DNA of 7,496 nucleotides from Phycisphaerae bacterium (lineage in GTDB: Bacteria > Planctomycetota > Phycisphaerae > JAJVII01). This document shows positions 1-5,002 of this stretch, piece after piece. The translations under genes and the position numbers were made by a program. The stretch lies in assembly GCA_028706835.1 (NCBI GenBank), contig JAQTVL010000214.1, positions 1 to 7,496 of the forward strand, written 5' to 3'. Position 1 is the stretch's first letter. Every line of letters begins with the position of its first letter. The notes beneath the pieces were generated by a model. That model worked only from the letters and a program-made list of their open reading frames with translations, had not been told where the DNA came from and did not search any database.

Positions 1-153
1 CAGGCGTTCAAGCGGCTGCACGGGTACAGCGAGTTCGCGGGCAGCGGGCTGGGGCTGGCAATCGTGCGCAAGATCGTCGAGCGTCACGGGGGCACGGTCG
101 GCGCGGATGGCGCGGTCAACGGCGGCGCGAGGTTCTGGTTTACGCTTGGGTAA
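1..153 (+). CDS. Sensor histidine kinase, C-terminal end only (5' truncated by window)
   Basis: Frame 1 is open from the first base to the TAA at 151-153 and gives 50 residues. They contain the G2 box of the HATPase_c domain, GSGLGLAIVRKIVERHGG, preceded by FKRLHGYSEFA, the form usual in PAS- and phytochrome-type histidine kinases. The chain ends with the normal final beta strand (ARFWFTLG). The catalytic domain therefore ends intact; the sensor part, the HisKA histidine and the N box lie outside the window. The next gene starts 12 nt downstream on the same strand and begins with a receiver domain, so the two are probably cotranscribed and this kinase is a likely phosphodonor for it (inference). 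The HATPase assignment is very sure; the stimulus sensed cannot be told. Confidence 0.9.
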   Translation, partial: QAFKRLHGYSEFAGSGLGLAIVRKIVERHGGTVGADGAVNGGARFWFTLG

Positions 154-165
154 ATCGAGGGAATC

Positions 166-1197
166 ATGGCCAAGGCCCTGCGGATTCTGATTGTCGAGGA
201 CTCCGACGACGACGCACAACTGCTGCTCCGCCAACTCAAGCGGGACGGCTACGACGTGGCGTCCCGGCGGGTGGAGACCGAGGCGGACATGGCCAAGGCG
301 CTCGACGGGCAGGCGTGGGACCTGGTGCTGTCGGACTACGTAATGCCGCGGTTCAGCGCCCCAACCGCCCTGCGCGTGCTCCAGGACAAGGGGCTCGACC
401 TGCCGTTCATCATCGTCTCCGGCGCGATCGGCGAAGAGATGGCGGTGGCCGCCATGAAGGCCGGCGCCCACGATTACATCCGCAAGGACAACCTGACCCG
501 GCTGACCGCGGCCATCGACCGCGAACTGCGCGAGGCGGTCGAGCGGCGGGAGCGTCGCCGGCTGGAGAAGGAAATCCTCGAGGTGACCAGCACCGAGCAG
601 CGACGGATCGGCGTGGACCTGCACGACGCGCTCGGCCAGGACCTCACCGGCATCGCCTTCCTGTCCAAACTGCTGTACGAGAAACTGGCCAGCCGGGCCG
701 CGCCCGAGGCCCACGACGCAGCGGATGTCGGGCGGCGGGTCAATGAGGCGATCCGCCAAGTGCGGGCGCTGGCCAGGGGGCTCTGCCCCGTCGAACCCAG
801 CCAGGACGGCCTGATGAACGCGCTGACATCGCTGGCCGGCAGCATCGAGGATGTCTACGGAATCTCCTGCCGGTTCAGTTGCGACCAGCCGATCCGGCTG
901 GCGGACAACGCCCTGGCGACCCATCTGTTCCAGATCGCCCGCGAGGCGGTGGGCAACGCGATCAACCACGGCAAGGCGAAGAACGTGGAGATCGCGCTGT
1001 CGGACGCGGACGGCCGGCTGACGCTACGGATCAACGACGACGGCAGCGGCCTGCCAGCGGCGCTGCCGCGAAATCGCGGCATGGGCCTGCACGCGATGAA
1101 CTACCGAGCGCGGATGATCGGCGGCGTGCTGGCAATGGAAACCCGCCCCAGCGGCGGCACGGCGATCAGTTGCTCGGTGAGAATGAACGTCGAGTAA
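166..1197 (+). CDS. Hybrid protein: N-terminal response-regulator receiver plus NarL/DesK-type (HisKA_3) histidine kinase
   Basis: This 343-residue protein has three visible parts. Residues 5-120 are a CheY-like receiver with acidic residues E11-D12, phosphoacceptor D57 (LVLSDYVMP), switch Ser85 (VSGA) and K107 (IRKDN). Residues about 117-140 are a charged, Arg/Glu-rich helix, probably a coiled-coil linker. From 144 comes a HisKA_3 dimerisation domain with EQRRIGVDLHDALGQ, phosphorylated histidine H153, then a HATPase_c domain with an N box (REAVGNAINHG), a G1 box (DDGSGLP) and a G2 box (RGMGLHAM). It has no membrane segment, so it should be cytoplasmic and be switched through its receiver, most likely by the kinase encoded 12 nt upstream. 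A purine-rich GAGGGA lies just before the ATG and supports this start. No response regulator with a DNA-binding domain follows, so its output target is unknown. The domain calls are secure; the partner is inferred. Confidence 0.92.
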   Translation: MAKALRILIVEDSDDDAQLLLRQLKRDGYDVASRRVETEADMAKALDGQAWDLVLSDYVMPRFSAPTALRVLQDKGLDLPFIIVSGAIGEEMAVAAMKAGAHDYIRKDNLTRLTAAIDRELREAVERRERRRLEKEILEVTSTEQRRIGVDLHDALGQDLTGIAFLSKLLYEKLASRAAPEAHDAADVGRRVNEAIRQVRALARGLCPVEPSQDGLMNALTSLAGSIEDVYGISCRFSCDQPIRLADNALATHLFQIAREAVGNAINHGKAKNVEIALSDADGRLTLRINDDGSGLPAALPRNRGMGLHAMNYRARMIGGVLAMETRPSGGTAISCSVRMNVE

Positions 1198-1200
1198 GTC

Positions 1201-1222
1201 AGCGGATGCAGCAGGTTCCGCT
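1201..1222. terminator. Weak inverted repeat between convergent genes, possible bidirectional terminator
   Basis: AGCGGA (1201-1206) and TCCGCT (1217-1222) form a 6-bp stem around a 10-nt loop. It fills the 28-nt gap between the stop of the kinase gene and the stop of the oppositely oriented dcd gene. There is no T tract on either side, so it does not meet the usual intrinsic terminator pattern; the call rests mostly on position. Confidence 0.22.
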
Positions 1223-1225
1223 CGA

Positions 1226-1792
1226 TCACCGACTCCCTGAGATATCCGTCGGCGTCTGCGTCTTGAACTGTCCGTCGTAGGCGTGATCGGGAGTGCCGAG
1301 GGTCGTCTCAAAGATCAACTGGCAGATGCTCATGCCAGGAAGCAGCTCAACGGTCGCGGTACCGTGGTTGCACATTTCCAGTTGGAGCCGCGCATCGAAT
1401 CCGGGGTGGATCGTCGGGGCGCAGACGTGGACTCCGATCGCAATCCTCGCCATCGAACTCTTGCCCTCGACTCGAGCCGCAATCTTGGACGCCTTCGGGA
1501 GTGCCACTCGCTCCGCCGTCCACGCCAGGATGAATTGCTGCGGCCGGAGCAGGTACCCGTCCGAAATATCCAGCCTCCGCGTGTAGCGGGCAATGACATC
1601 CGCCACCCTGTAGCCGGGCCGTCCGGGCTGGATGGGCGGCATGGCGGAGGTGTCGGTCAGCCATTCCTGCACTTGCGGGCCCAGGGTCAGATCGACGGTC
1701 GTGGCGCTGTATCTGGATTCGTCGGGCAGAGGGTCGATGGTGATGAGGCCGCCTGCGATATGCGTTCGGATTTCGTGATCGGTGAGAATCAT
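1226..1792 (-). CDS. dcd: dCTP deaminase family protein (dCTP deaminase or dCTP deaminase/dUTPase)
   Basis: The 188-residue protein has the normal full length of the Dcd family. The N-terminal MILTDHEI and ITIDP match the family start, and S29-L37 (SATTVDLTLG) corresponds to the usual 'SVDLRLG' strand. The core EGKSSMAR (109-116) supplies the nucleotide-binding Ser and Arg; HVCAPTIHPGF (122-132) and LEMCN (138-142) follow, with E139 at the position of the catalytic glutamate. PGMSICQLIFE (152-162) and YDGQFKTQ (172-179) close the trimeric fold. The family makes dUTP from dCTP for thymidylate synthesis; some members also hydrolyse dUTP to dUMP, and the sequence alone does not tell these apart with certainty. 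The start lies 1 nt after the stop of the small gene upstream, with GGGAACC ahead of the ATG inside that gene, so the two are expected to be cotranscribed and translationally coupled. Confidence 0.88.
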   Translation of the reverse strand: MILTDHEIRTHIAGGLITIDPLPDESRYSATTVDLTLGPQVQEWLTDTSAMPPIQPGRPGYRVADVIARYTRRLDISDGYLLRPQQFILAWTAERVALPKASKIAARVEGKSSMARIAIGVHVCAPTIHPGFDARLQLEMCNHGTATVELLPGMSICQLIFETTLGTPDHAYDGQFKTQTPTDISGSR

Positions 1793-1793
1793 C

Positions 1794-2036
1794 TCAGGTT
1801 CCCACGATCGCGCTGGGCAGGACCCAGATTCGCCAGTCCCCGCGCGACGTTTCGCCGGGCAATTCGATCAACACGCGATTGGGCTCGCGGCGAACCTCCG
1901 TCGCGTGGATCACCCCGTCGCCGACCTGGCGCGAGCCGACGATCACTTCCGCAGTTGCCCCGGAGGCGGTTTCGATGTACGCGATGGATTCTTCCTTGAT
2001 GGGTCCAGCTTCGATCTTGGCTTTCACGTTGCACAT
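1794..2036 (-). CDS. Small hypothetical protein (80 aa) upstream of dcd
   Basis: I do not recognise the family. The 80-residue product has no membrane segment or signal peptide. It looks like a small all-beta protein: alternating strands such as SIAYIETA, TAEVIVGSRQVGDGVIHATEVR, RVLIELPG and WRIWVLPSAIV, with a high share of Val, Ile, Glu and Arg. GGGAAGG lies about 11 nt before the ATG. The gene is supported by a promoter-like sequence upstream, by 1-nt spacing to dcd, and by protein-like residue composition compared with the Arg/Pro/His-rich alternative frames. A second frame on the same strand (stop near 1789) is Arg-rich and is rejected. Function is unknown; the pairing with dcd suggests cotranscription but not a proven nucleotide role. 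Confidence 0.68.
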   Translation of the reverse strand: MCNVKAKIEAGPIKEESIAYIETASGATAEVIVGSRQVGDGVIHATEVRREPNRVLIELPGETSRGDWRIWVLPSAIVGT

Positions 2037-2075
2037 GGCGGCGACCTTCCCGGTGAAACAGGCGTTACCTAATTG

Positions 2076-2103
2076 AGTCTACTCTTCGGCACGTCGCGGT
2101 CAA
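2076..2103 (-). promoter_or_regulatory. Putative sigma-70-type promoter for the small gene-dcd operon
   Basis: Read on the minus strand, TTGACC (2098-2103) is five of six to the -35 consensus and TAGACT (2076-2081) four of six to the -10 consensus, with a 16-nt spacer. Transcription would start near 2069 and leave a leader of about 33 nt before the ATG at 2036. It fits the divergent arrangement with trpB, but no experiment backs it. Confidence 0.42.
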
Positions 2104-2153
2104 GCTCTGAACGCAACTTTCGGCCTCCACGTTTAGATTCATCGCGGGATTTG

Positions 2154-2162
2154 TGGTATGCT
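2154..2162 (+). promoter_or_regulatory. Putative extended -10 element ahead of trpB
   Basis: TGGTATGCT matches the extended -10 pattern TGNTATAAT in seven of its eight defined positions. No convincing -35 box lies at the normal distance (TTTAGA at 2132-2137 is 19 nt away). Transcription would start near 2169, about 20-30 nt before the candidate trpB starts. The 151-nt divergent gap shows no Trp-codon leader peptide, no T-box and no attenuator hairpin that I can see. Confidence 0.3.
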
Positions 2163-2187
2163 GGCCGCCGGATAATCGCAACTTCTA

Positions 2188-3411
2188 GTGAGCGTACCCA
2201 TGACGCAGAGCACGCAACGAATGTCTCAGGTTCCCGATGCCCAGGGCCGATTCGGCGAGGGGCGCTACGGCGGGCGTTACGTCCCCGAAACGCTCATGGC
2301 CGCCCTCGAACTGCTGGGCGCCTCCTACGAGGCCGCCCGGGCCGACGACCGATTCCAGGCGGAACTGGCGTCCATGCTCCGCCACTACGCCGGCCGGCCG
2401 ACGCCGCTTTACTTCGCCCGCCGGCTGACCGAGCACTACAACGGCGGACGAATCTACCTGAAGCGCGAGGACCTCGCCCACACCGGGTCGCACAAGATCA
2501 ACAACACGCTCGGCCAGTGCCTGCTGGCGGTGCGGATGGGCAAGAAGCGGGTGATCGCCGAGACCGGGGCCGGGCAGCACGGCGTGGCGACCGCGACGGC
2601 GGCGGCGGTGCTCGGGCTGTCCTGCCGCGTCTACATGGGCACCGAGGACGTCCGCCGCCAGCAGCTTAACGTGTTTCGCATGAAGATGCTCGGCGCGGAG
2701 GTTGTCGAGGTGTCAGCCGGGTCAGCGACCCTGAAGGACGCGACCAACGAGGCGATGCGCGACTGGATGGCCAGCTCGGCGGACACGCATTATGTGATCG
2801 GCTCGGTGGTCGGCCCGGATCCGTTCCCGCGGATGGTCCGCGACTTCCAGGCGATCATCGGGCGCGAGGCCCGCGAGCAGATGATCGAGCAGGCAGGCCG
2901 GCGGCCTGACGTGGTGATCGCCTGCGTCGGCGGCGGGTCGAACGCGGCGGGAATCTTCTACACGTTCGTGGACGAGCCGTCGGTTCGGCTGATCGGCGTG
3001 GAGGCCGGCGGGCGCGGCATGGCGCTGGGCGACAACTCGGCGTCGCTGACCGCTGGGCATCCGGGCGTGCTGCACGGGGCGCTGACCTACGTGCTGTCGA
3101 CCGACGACGGCCAGACGGCGCCGGCCCATTCGATCGCCGCCGGCTTGGACTACCCCGGCACCGGCCCGGAGCACTCCTACTGGAAGGACGCCGGCCGGGT
3201 GGAGTATGTGACCCGGAACGATAACCACGCACTAACCGCGTTCAGCCGGCTGTGCCGCATGGAGGGCCTGATCCCCGCGCTGGAATCGGCCCACGCGATC
3301 GCCTGCCTGGACCTCGTGGCCCCACAGACCAGCAAGGACCAGTTGATCGTGGTGAACCTGTCCGGCCGAGGCGACAAGGACTGCGCGGAAGTGATGCGGC
3401 TGACGAAATAG
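2188..3411 (+). CDS. trpB: Tryptophan synthase beta chain
   Basis: TrpB condenses indole with L-serine to give L-tryptophan, using pyridoxal phosphate, as the beta subunit of the cytoplasmic alpha2-beta2 tryptophan synthase. With the GTG start at 2188 the chain has 407 residues, within the family's usual range of about 395-410. Visible landmarks are GRFGEGRYGGRYVPETLM (20-37), the PLP lysine K103 in HTGSHKINN, the catalytic glutamate E125 in AETGAGQHG, the phosphate-binding GGGSNA (248-253), and the C-terminal LSGRGDKD. Three starts are possible: GTG 2188, ATG 2200 and ATG 2221. None has a strong ribosome-binding site, and the family homology begins only around residue 16, so the true start could be any of them. 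The gene is followed after 85 nt by an antitoxin-like gene and then trpA; trpC and trpF are not in the window. Confidence 0.97.
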   Translation: MSVPMTQSTQRMSQVPDAQGRFGEGRYGGRYVPETLMAALELLGASYEAARADDRFQAELASMLRHYAGRPTPLYFARRLTEHYNGGRIYLKREDLAHTGSHKINNTLGQCLLAVRMGKKRVIAETGAGQHGVATATAAAVLGLSCRVYMGTEDVRRQQLNVFRMKMLGAEVVEVSAGSATLKDATNEAMRDWMASSADTHYVIGSVVGPDPFPRMVRDFQAIIGREAREQMIEQAGRRPDVVIACVGGGSNAAGIFYTFVDEPSVRLIGVEAGGRGMALGDNSASLTAGHPGVLHGALTYVLSTDDGQTAPAHSIAAGLDYPGTGPEHSYWKDAGRVEYVTRNDNHALTAFSRLCRMEGLIPALESAHAIACLDLVAPQTSKDQLIVVNLSGRGDKDCAEVMRLTK

Positions 3412-3496
3412 CGGCTGTGCGACAATGTGCTGGCGCGTCGATAGACTATGAGACAGGCTCGCGGTACCGGTCGCGTAATGTAACGGAACTGCTGCC

Positions 3497-3760
3497 ATGA
3501 GGTCGCTCAAAGCATCCGTGACGCGCATCCCTCCCGACGCGTTCAACCGCGTGGCCTACCGGCAAGAGCGGGTCCGCGTCGAACGCCGGGGCGGAAAGTC
3601 GGTCTATCTCGTCGGTAAAGAGGACCTCGCACTTCTGGAGAGGATCGAGGATCGGTACTGGCGGAACGAAGGCGTCAAGGCTCTCGATGAATTCAGGCGT
3701 TCCGGCCGGAAATCGATCCCGTGGAAGAAGATCAAGGAAAGGCTGTTGGAGAAACCGTGA
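3497..3760 (+). CDS. Phd/YefM-type antitoxin-like protein inserted between trpB and trpA
   Basis: The 87-residue protein reads like the Phd/YefM (type II antitoxin) family. It has an N-terminal part PPDAFNRVAYRQERVRVERRGG (12-33; the usual form is 'F..v...ge.v.v.r.GkpvavLvs..'), then VYLVGKEDLALLERIEDRYW (36-55), and a charged, helical C-terminal tail ending in IPWKKIKERL (74-83). Proteins of this family bind operator DNA with the N-terminal half and neutralise a toxin with the C-terminal half. No toxin gene (RelE/ParE, Doc or PIN type) lies beside it: both flanks are trp genes. Its stop TGA shares bases with the trpA start (GTGA at 3757-3760) and the trpA ribosome-binding site lies inside its 3' end, so it is firmly in the operon. 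It may be an orphan antitoxin, or a repurposed regulator. The family call is from sequence pattern only and is fairly sure; the function here is not known. Confidence 0.75.
   Translation: MRSLKASVTRIPPDAFNRVAYRQERVRVERRGGKSVYLVGKEDLALLERIEDRYWRNEGVKALDEFRRSGRKSIPWKKIKERLLEKP
3748..3751 (+). promoter_or_regulatory. Ribosome-binding site that fixes the trpA start at GTG 3757
   Basis: GGAG at 3748-3751 lies 5 nt before GTG 3757, inside the end of the antitoxin-like gene. An earlier in-frame GTG at 3721 has no comparable site and would add 12 residues (EEDQGKAVGETV...) that are not TrpA-like. Confidence 0.6.
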
Positions 3761-4572
3761 CCAAACTGGAAACGACTTTGCGTAGCCGCGTCTCCGCGGG
3801 CGAGCGGATGCTGGCGCCGTTTGTCACCGCCGGTTATCCGAACATCGCCGCCACCGCGGCGATTCTCCGGGCGATTGACGATCTCGGCCTCGGCTGCGTC
3901 GAGGTCGGGATTCCGTTCTCCGACCCGGTGGCTGACGGGCCAACCATCCAAGCCAGCTTCACCGCGGCGCTCAACGCGGGCCTGACCGTCGAGTCGGTCT
4001 TCGCCGAACTCGGCAAGCTGGCCGGCCTGGTCACGCCGCGGATCGCGATGGTCAGTTTCACGATCGCGTTCCGCTGGGGCGTGCAGCGGTTCCTCCAGCG
4101 GGCAGCCGCGGCTGGGTTCGCGGGCGTCCTGTTCCCCGATCTGCCGCTGGGCGTCGAGCCGGAGGTAGGCCGGCTGGCGAACGACGCCGGGCTGGCGAAC
4201 GTCATGCTGGTCGCCCCGACGAGCCCGCCCGGCCGGGCACGGGAGATCGCGGCGGCATCGACCGGGTTCGTCTACTACCTCTCCGTCGCCGGCATCACAG
4301 GCGAGCGGAGGGAGTTGCCGGCTGATCTGCCCGAGAATGTTCGTCAACTCAAGGCTGCCGGCGGCGGCAAGCCGGTCTTCGTCGGCTTCGGCATCGGCCG
4401 GGCGGACCAGGTCGCCCAGGTGACAGCCGTGGCTGATGGCGCGATTGTCGGTTCCGCGCTGGTCCGCCGGATCACCCAGTCCATCGAGGCAGGCCAGTCG
4501 GCGGACCAGATCGCCGGGCAGGTCCGGGAGTACGTGGCGGAGTTGTCGAAGGGATTGCCCGGCAAGAAGTAG
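3757..4572 (+). CDS. trpA: Tryptophan synthase alpha chain
   Basis: TrpA splits indole-3-glycerol phosphate into indole and glyceraldehyde-3-phosphate and channels the indole to TrpB. From GTG 3757 the protein is 271 residues, the normal length. With this start the catalytic residues fall at E49 (CVEVGIPFSD) and D60 (VADGPTIQ), the same numbers as in the Salmonella enzyme, which supports the choice. Also visible are MLAPFVTAGYP (18-28), FPDLPL, the flexible-loop region GFVYYLSVAGITGER, and the phosphate-binding FVGFGIG and GAIVGSALV motifs. The segment usually written 'MtYyNPi..yG' reads MVSFTIAFRWG here, a substitution in a loop near the active site and subunit contact. The GTGA overlap with the upstream gene suggests translational coupling. 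No clear terminator follows; the first parS-like site is 35 nt downstream. Confidence 0.97.
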   Translation: MTKLETTLRSRVSAGERMLAPFVTAGYPNIAATAAILRAIDDLGLGCVEVGIPFSDPVADGPTIQASFTAALNAGLTVESVFAELGKLAGLVTPRIAMVSFTIAFRWGVQRFLQRAAAAGFAGVLFPDLPLGVEPEVGRLANDAGLANVMLVAPTSPPGRAREIAAASTGFVYYLSVAGITGERRELPADLPENVRQLKAAGGGKPVFVGFGIGRADQVAQVTAVADGAIVGSALVRRITQSIEAGQSADQIAGQVREYVAELSKGLPGKK

Positions 4573-4607
4573 TTGTGGTATTTGCGATTTTTGTGCTTTC
4601 TGCAAAA

Positions 4608-4623
4608 TGTTCCACGTGGAACA
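4608..4623. promoter_or_regulatory. parS-like site 1
   Basis: Perfect copy, 35 nt after the trpA stop. Flanks AA and TT extend the palindrome to 20 bp (4606-4625). It is the only copy without a G immediately before ATG. Confidence 0.85.
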
Positions 4624-4667
4624 TTGCAGGGCCGAGAACCAGGTGCCGAGTGCGGAATGAAGGACGA

Positions 4668-4683
4668 TGTTCCACGTGGAACA
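4668..4683. promoter_or_regulatory. parS-like site 2
   Basis: Perfect copy, flanked by GGACGA on the left and TTGGTC on the right. The left flank resembles that of site 4, and the right flank that of site 5. Confidence 0.85.
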
Positions 4684-4712
4684 TTGGTCCAGCCTCGACA
4701 CCCCGCAAGTGA

Positions 4713-4728
4713 TGTTCCACGTGGAACA
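4713..4728. promoter_or_regulatory. parS-like site 3
   Basis: Perfect copy, flanked by GTGA and TTGCGG. It is the last copy before the inverted-repeat element that widens the next interval to 93 bp. Confidence 0.85.
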
Positions 4729-4744
4729 TTGCGGCGTGGCCCTT

Positions 4745-4758
4745 CCGCCTTGCGGCGG
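4745..4758. repeat. Short G+C hairpin CCGCC-ttgc-GGCGG
   Basis: CCGCC (4745-4749) and GGCGG (4754-4758) form a 5-bp stem around TTGC. It adjoins the larger inverted repeat at 4759-4802, and the two together may be one REP-like unit. Confidence 0.4.
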
Positions 4759-4802
4759 TCCCCTCTCCCTGGCCCTCCCCCCAAGGGGAGGGAGATTGGG
4801 GA
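4759..4802. repeat. Nested inverted repeat, REP-like intergenic element
   Basis: TCCCCTCTCCC (4759-4769) pairs with GGGAGATTGGGGA (4790-4802) apart from a bulged TT. Inside it, or as an alternative fold, CCCTCCCC (4773-4780) pairs with GGGGAGGG (4785-4792) across a CCAA loop. The pyrimidine-rich half followed by its purine-rich complement is the pattern of the dispersed intergenic repeats seen in many high-GC bacterial genomes. It lies between parS-like sites 3 and 4. There is no T tract, so it is not a standard terminator. Whether it recurs elsewhere in this genome cannot be seen here. Confidence 0.55.
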
Positions 4803-4805
4803 CGA

Positions 4806-4821
4806 TGTTCCACGTGGAACA
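4806..4821. promoter_or_regulatory. parS-like site 4
   Basis: Perfect copy, with left flank GGACGA as in site 2. Its start is only 30 bp from that of site 5, the closest pair in the cluster. Confidence 0.85.
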
Positions 4822-4835
4822 TTGCCCGCAACCGA

Positions 4836-4851
4836 TGTTCCACGTGGAACA
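4836..4851. promoter_or_regulatory. parS-like site 5
   Basis: Perfect copy and the last of the cluster. Its right flank TTGGTCGAGCCGCGA closely resembles the TTGGTCCAGCCTCGA after site 2. Confidence 0.85.
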
Positions 4852-4916
4852 TTGGTCGAGCCGCGATCCGGGTGGAACGCGCAATGCGGCTTACGAAATT
4901 ATCCGAACCGATGTAA

Positions 4917-4930
4917 TTAACATTCGTTAA
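4917..4930. repeat. AT-rich inverted repeat TTAAC-attc-GTTAA
   Basis: A perfect 5-bp stem spans 4 nt in the AT-rich stretch between the parS-like cluster and the sigma factor gene. It overlaps the putative -35 box and could be an operator half-site pair. It is too short to be more than suggestive. Confidence 0.25.
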
Positions 4931-4955
4931 CTATTTCTGCCGCGGCAACTTAAAT
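4927..4955 (+). promoter_or_regulatory. Putative promoter of the ECF sigma factor operon, with a 10-bp palindrome in the spacer
   Basis: TTAACT (4927-4932) and TTAAAT (4950-4955) each match four of six positions of the sigma-70 boxes and are 17 nt apart. A start near 4962 gives a leader of about 40 nt before ATG 5003. The perfect palindrome TGCCGCGGCA (4938-4947) lies in the spacer and is a candidate regulator site. This AT-rich patch stands out from the surrounding G+C-rich DNA. Confidence 0.32.
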
Positions 4956-5002
4956 TCCTTGTTCTTTGGCTAACCAAGCTCGGTTGAGGGTTGTCTGGAC
5001 AT

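Larger units (their letters stand above)
4608..4851. repeat. Cluster of five parS-like ParB-binding palindromes (candidate chromosomal centromere)
   Basis: Five perfect, identical 16-bp palindromes TGTTCCACGTGGAACA start at 4608, 4668, 4713, 4806 and 4836. This agrees with the bacterial parS consensus TGTTNCACGTGNAACA, the site on which the CTPase ParB loads and spreads so that ParA can segregate replicated chromosomes or plasmids. The form with C/G at the fifth and twelfth positions is known from Pseudomonas parS. All five copies extend to ATGTTCCACGTGGAACATTG, in the same orientation. They fill the gap after trpA, and no parA or parB gene lies in the window, so ParB must act in trans. The consensus match is seen directly; the segregation role is inferred from the known system. 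A copy number of five within 244 bp makes a chance palindrome untenable. A transcription-factor operator array is the main alternative. Confidence 0.88.

Noticed and set aside
1283..1999. 238-codon plus-strand frame opposite dcd and the small gene
   Set aside because: It is the antisense shadow of two supported minus-strand genes, Arg/Pro/Ser-rich, with no motif.
2037..2187. trp attenuator, T-box or TRAP-type leader ahead of trpB
   Set aside because: The gap is 151 nt, shared with a divergent promoter, with no run of Trp codons, no terminator-antiterminator pair and no (G/U)AG repeats visible.
3412..3496. Toxin partner or remnant beside the antitoxin-like gene
   Set aside because: The 85-nt gap before it is too short and has no open frame that resembles a toxin, and trpA begins directly after it.
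3721..3756. Upstream GTG start for trpA that would lengthen it by 12 residues
   Set aside because: It lies inside the antitoxin-like gene without a ribosome-binding site. The GTG at 3757 has GGAG at the right distance and places the catalytic residues at E49 and D60.
4573..4607. Intrinsic terminator after trpA
   Set aside because: TTTGC (4581-4585) and GCAAA (4602-4606) can pair, but the stem is 5 bp around a 16-nt loop and no T run follows.
4608..4851. CRISPR array
   Set aside because: The repeats are 16-20 bp perfect palindromes and the start intervals run irregularly from 30 to 93 bp. There are no cas genes, and spacers are not of uniform length.
4608..4851. Operator array for a TetR/LacI-type regulator, or E-box-like CACGTG sites
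   Set aside because: The whole 16-bp sequence agrees with parS rather than only its CACGTG core, and no regulator gene lies beside it. It stays as the main alternative if parB is absent from the genome.
3604..4884. 426-codon minus-strand frame opposite trpA
   Set aside because: Antisense of trpA and the palindrome cluster; TrpA catalytic residues settle the coding strand.
4573..4930. Open frames through the palindrome cluster that read as repeated VPRGT or MFHVEH peptides, on both strands (also 4344-4884 minus)
   Set aside because: The repeats come from the identical parS-like palindrome read in the same phase. The rest of the frame is Arg/Pro/Gly filler with no domain, and the palindrome has no stop in any frame. 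Such peptides are known database artefacts of parS-type sites.
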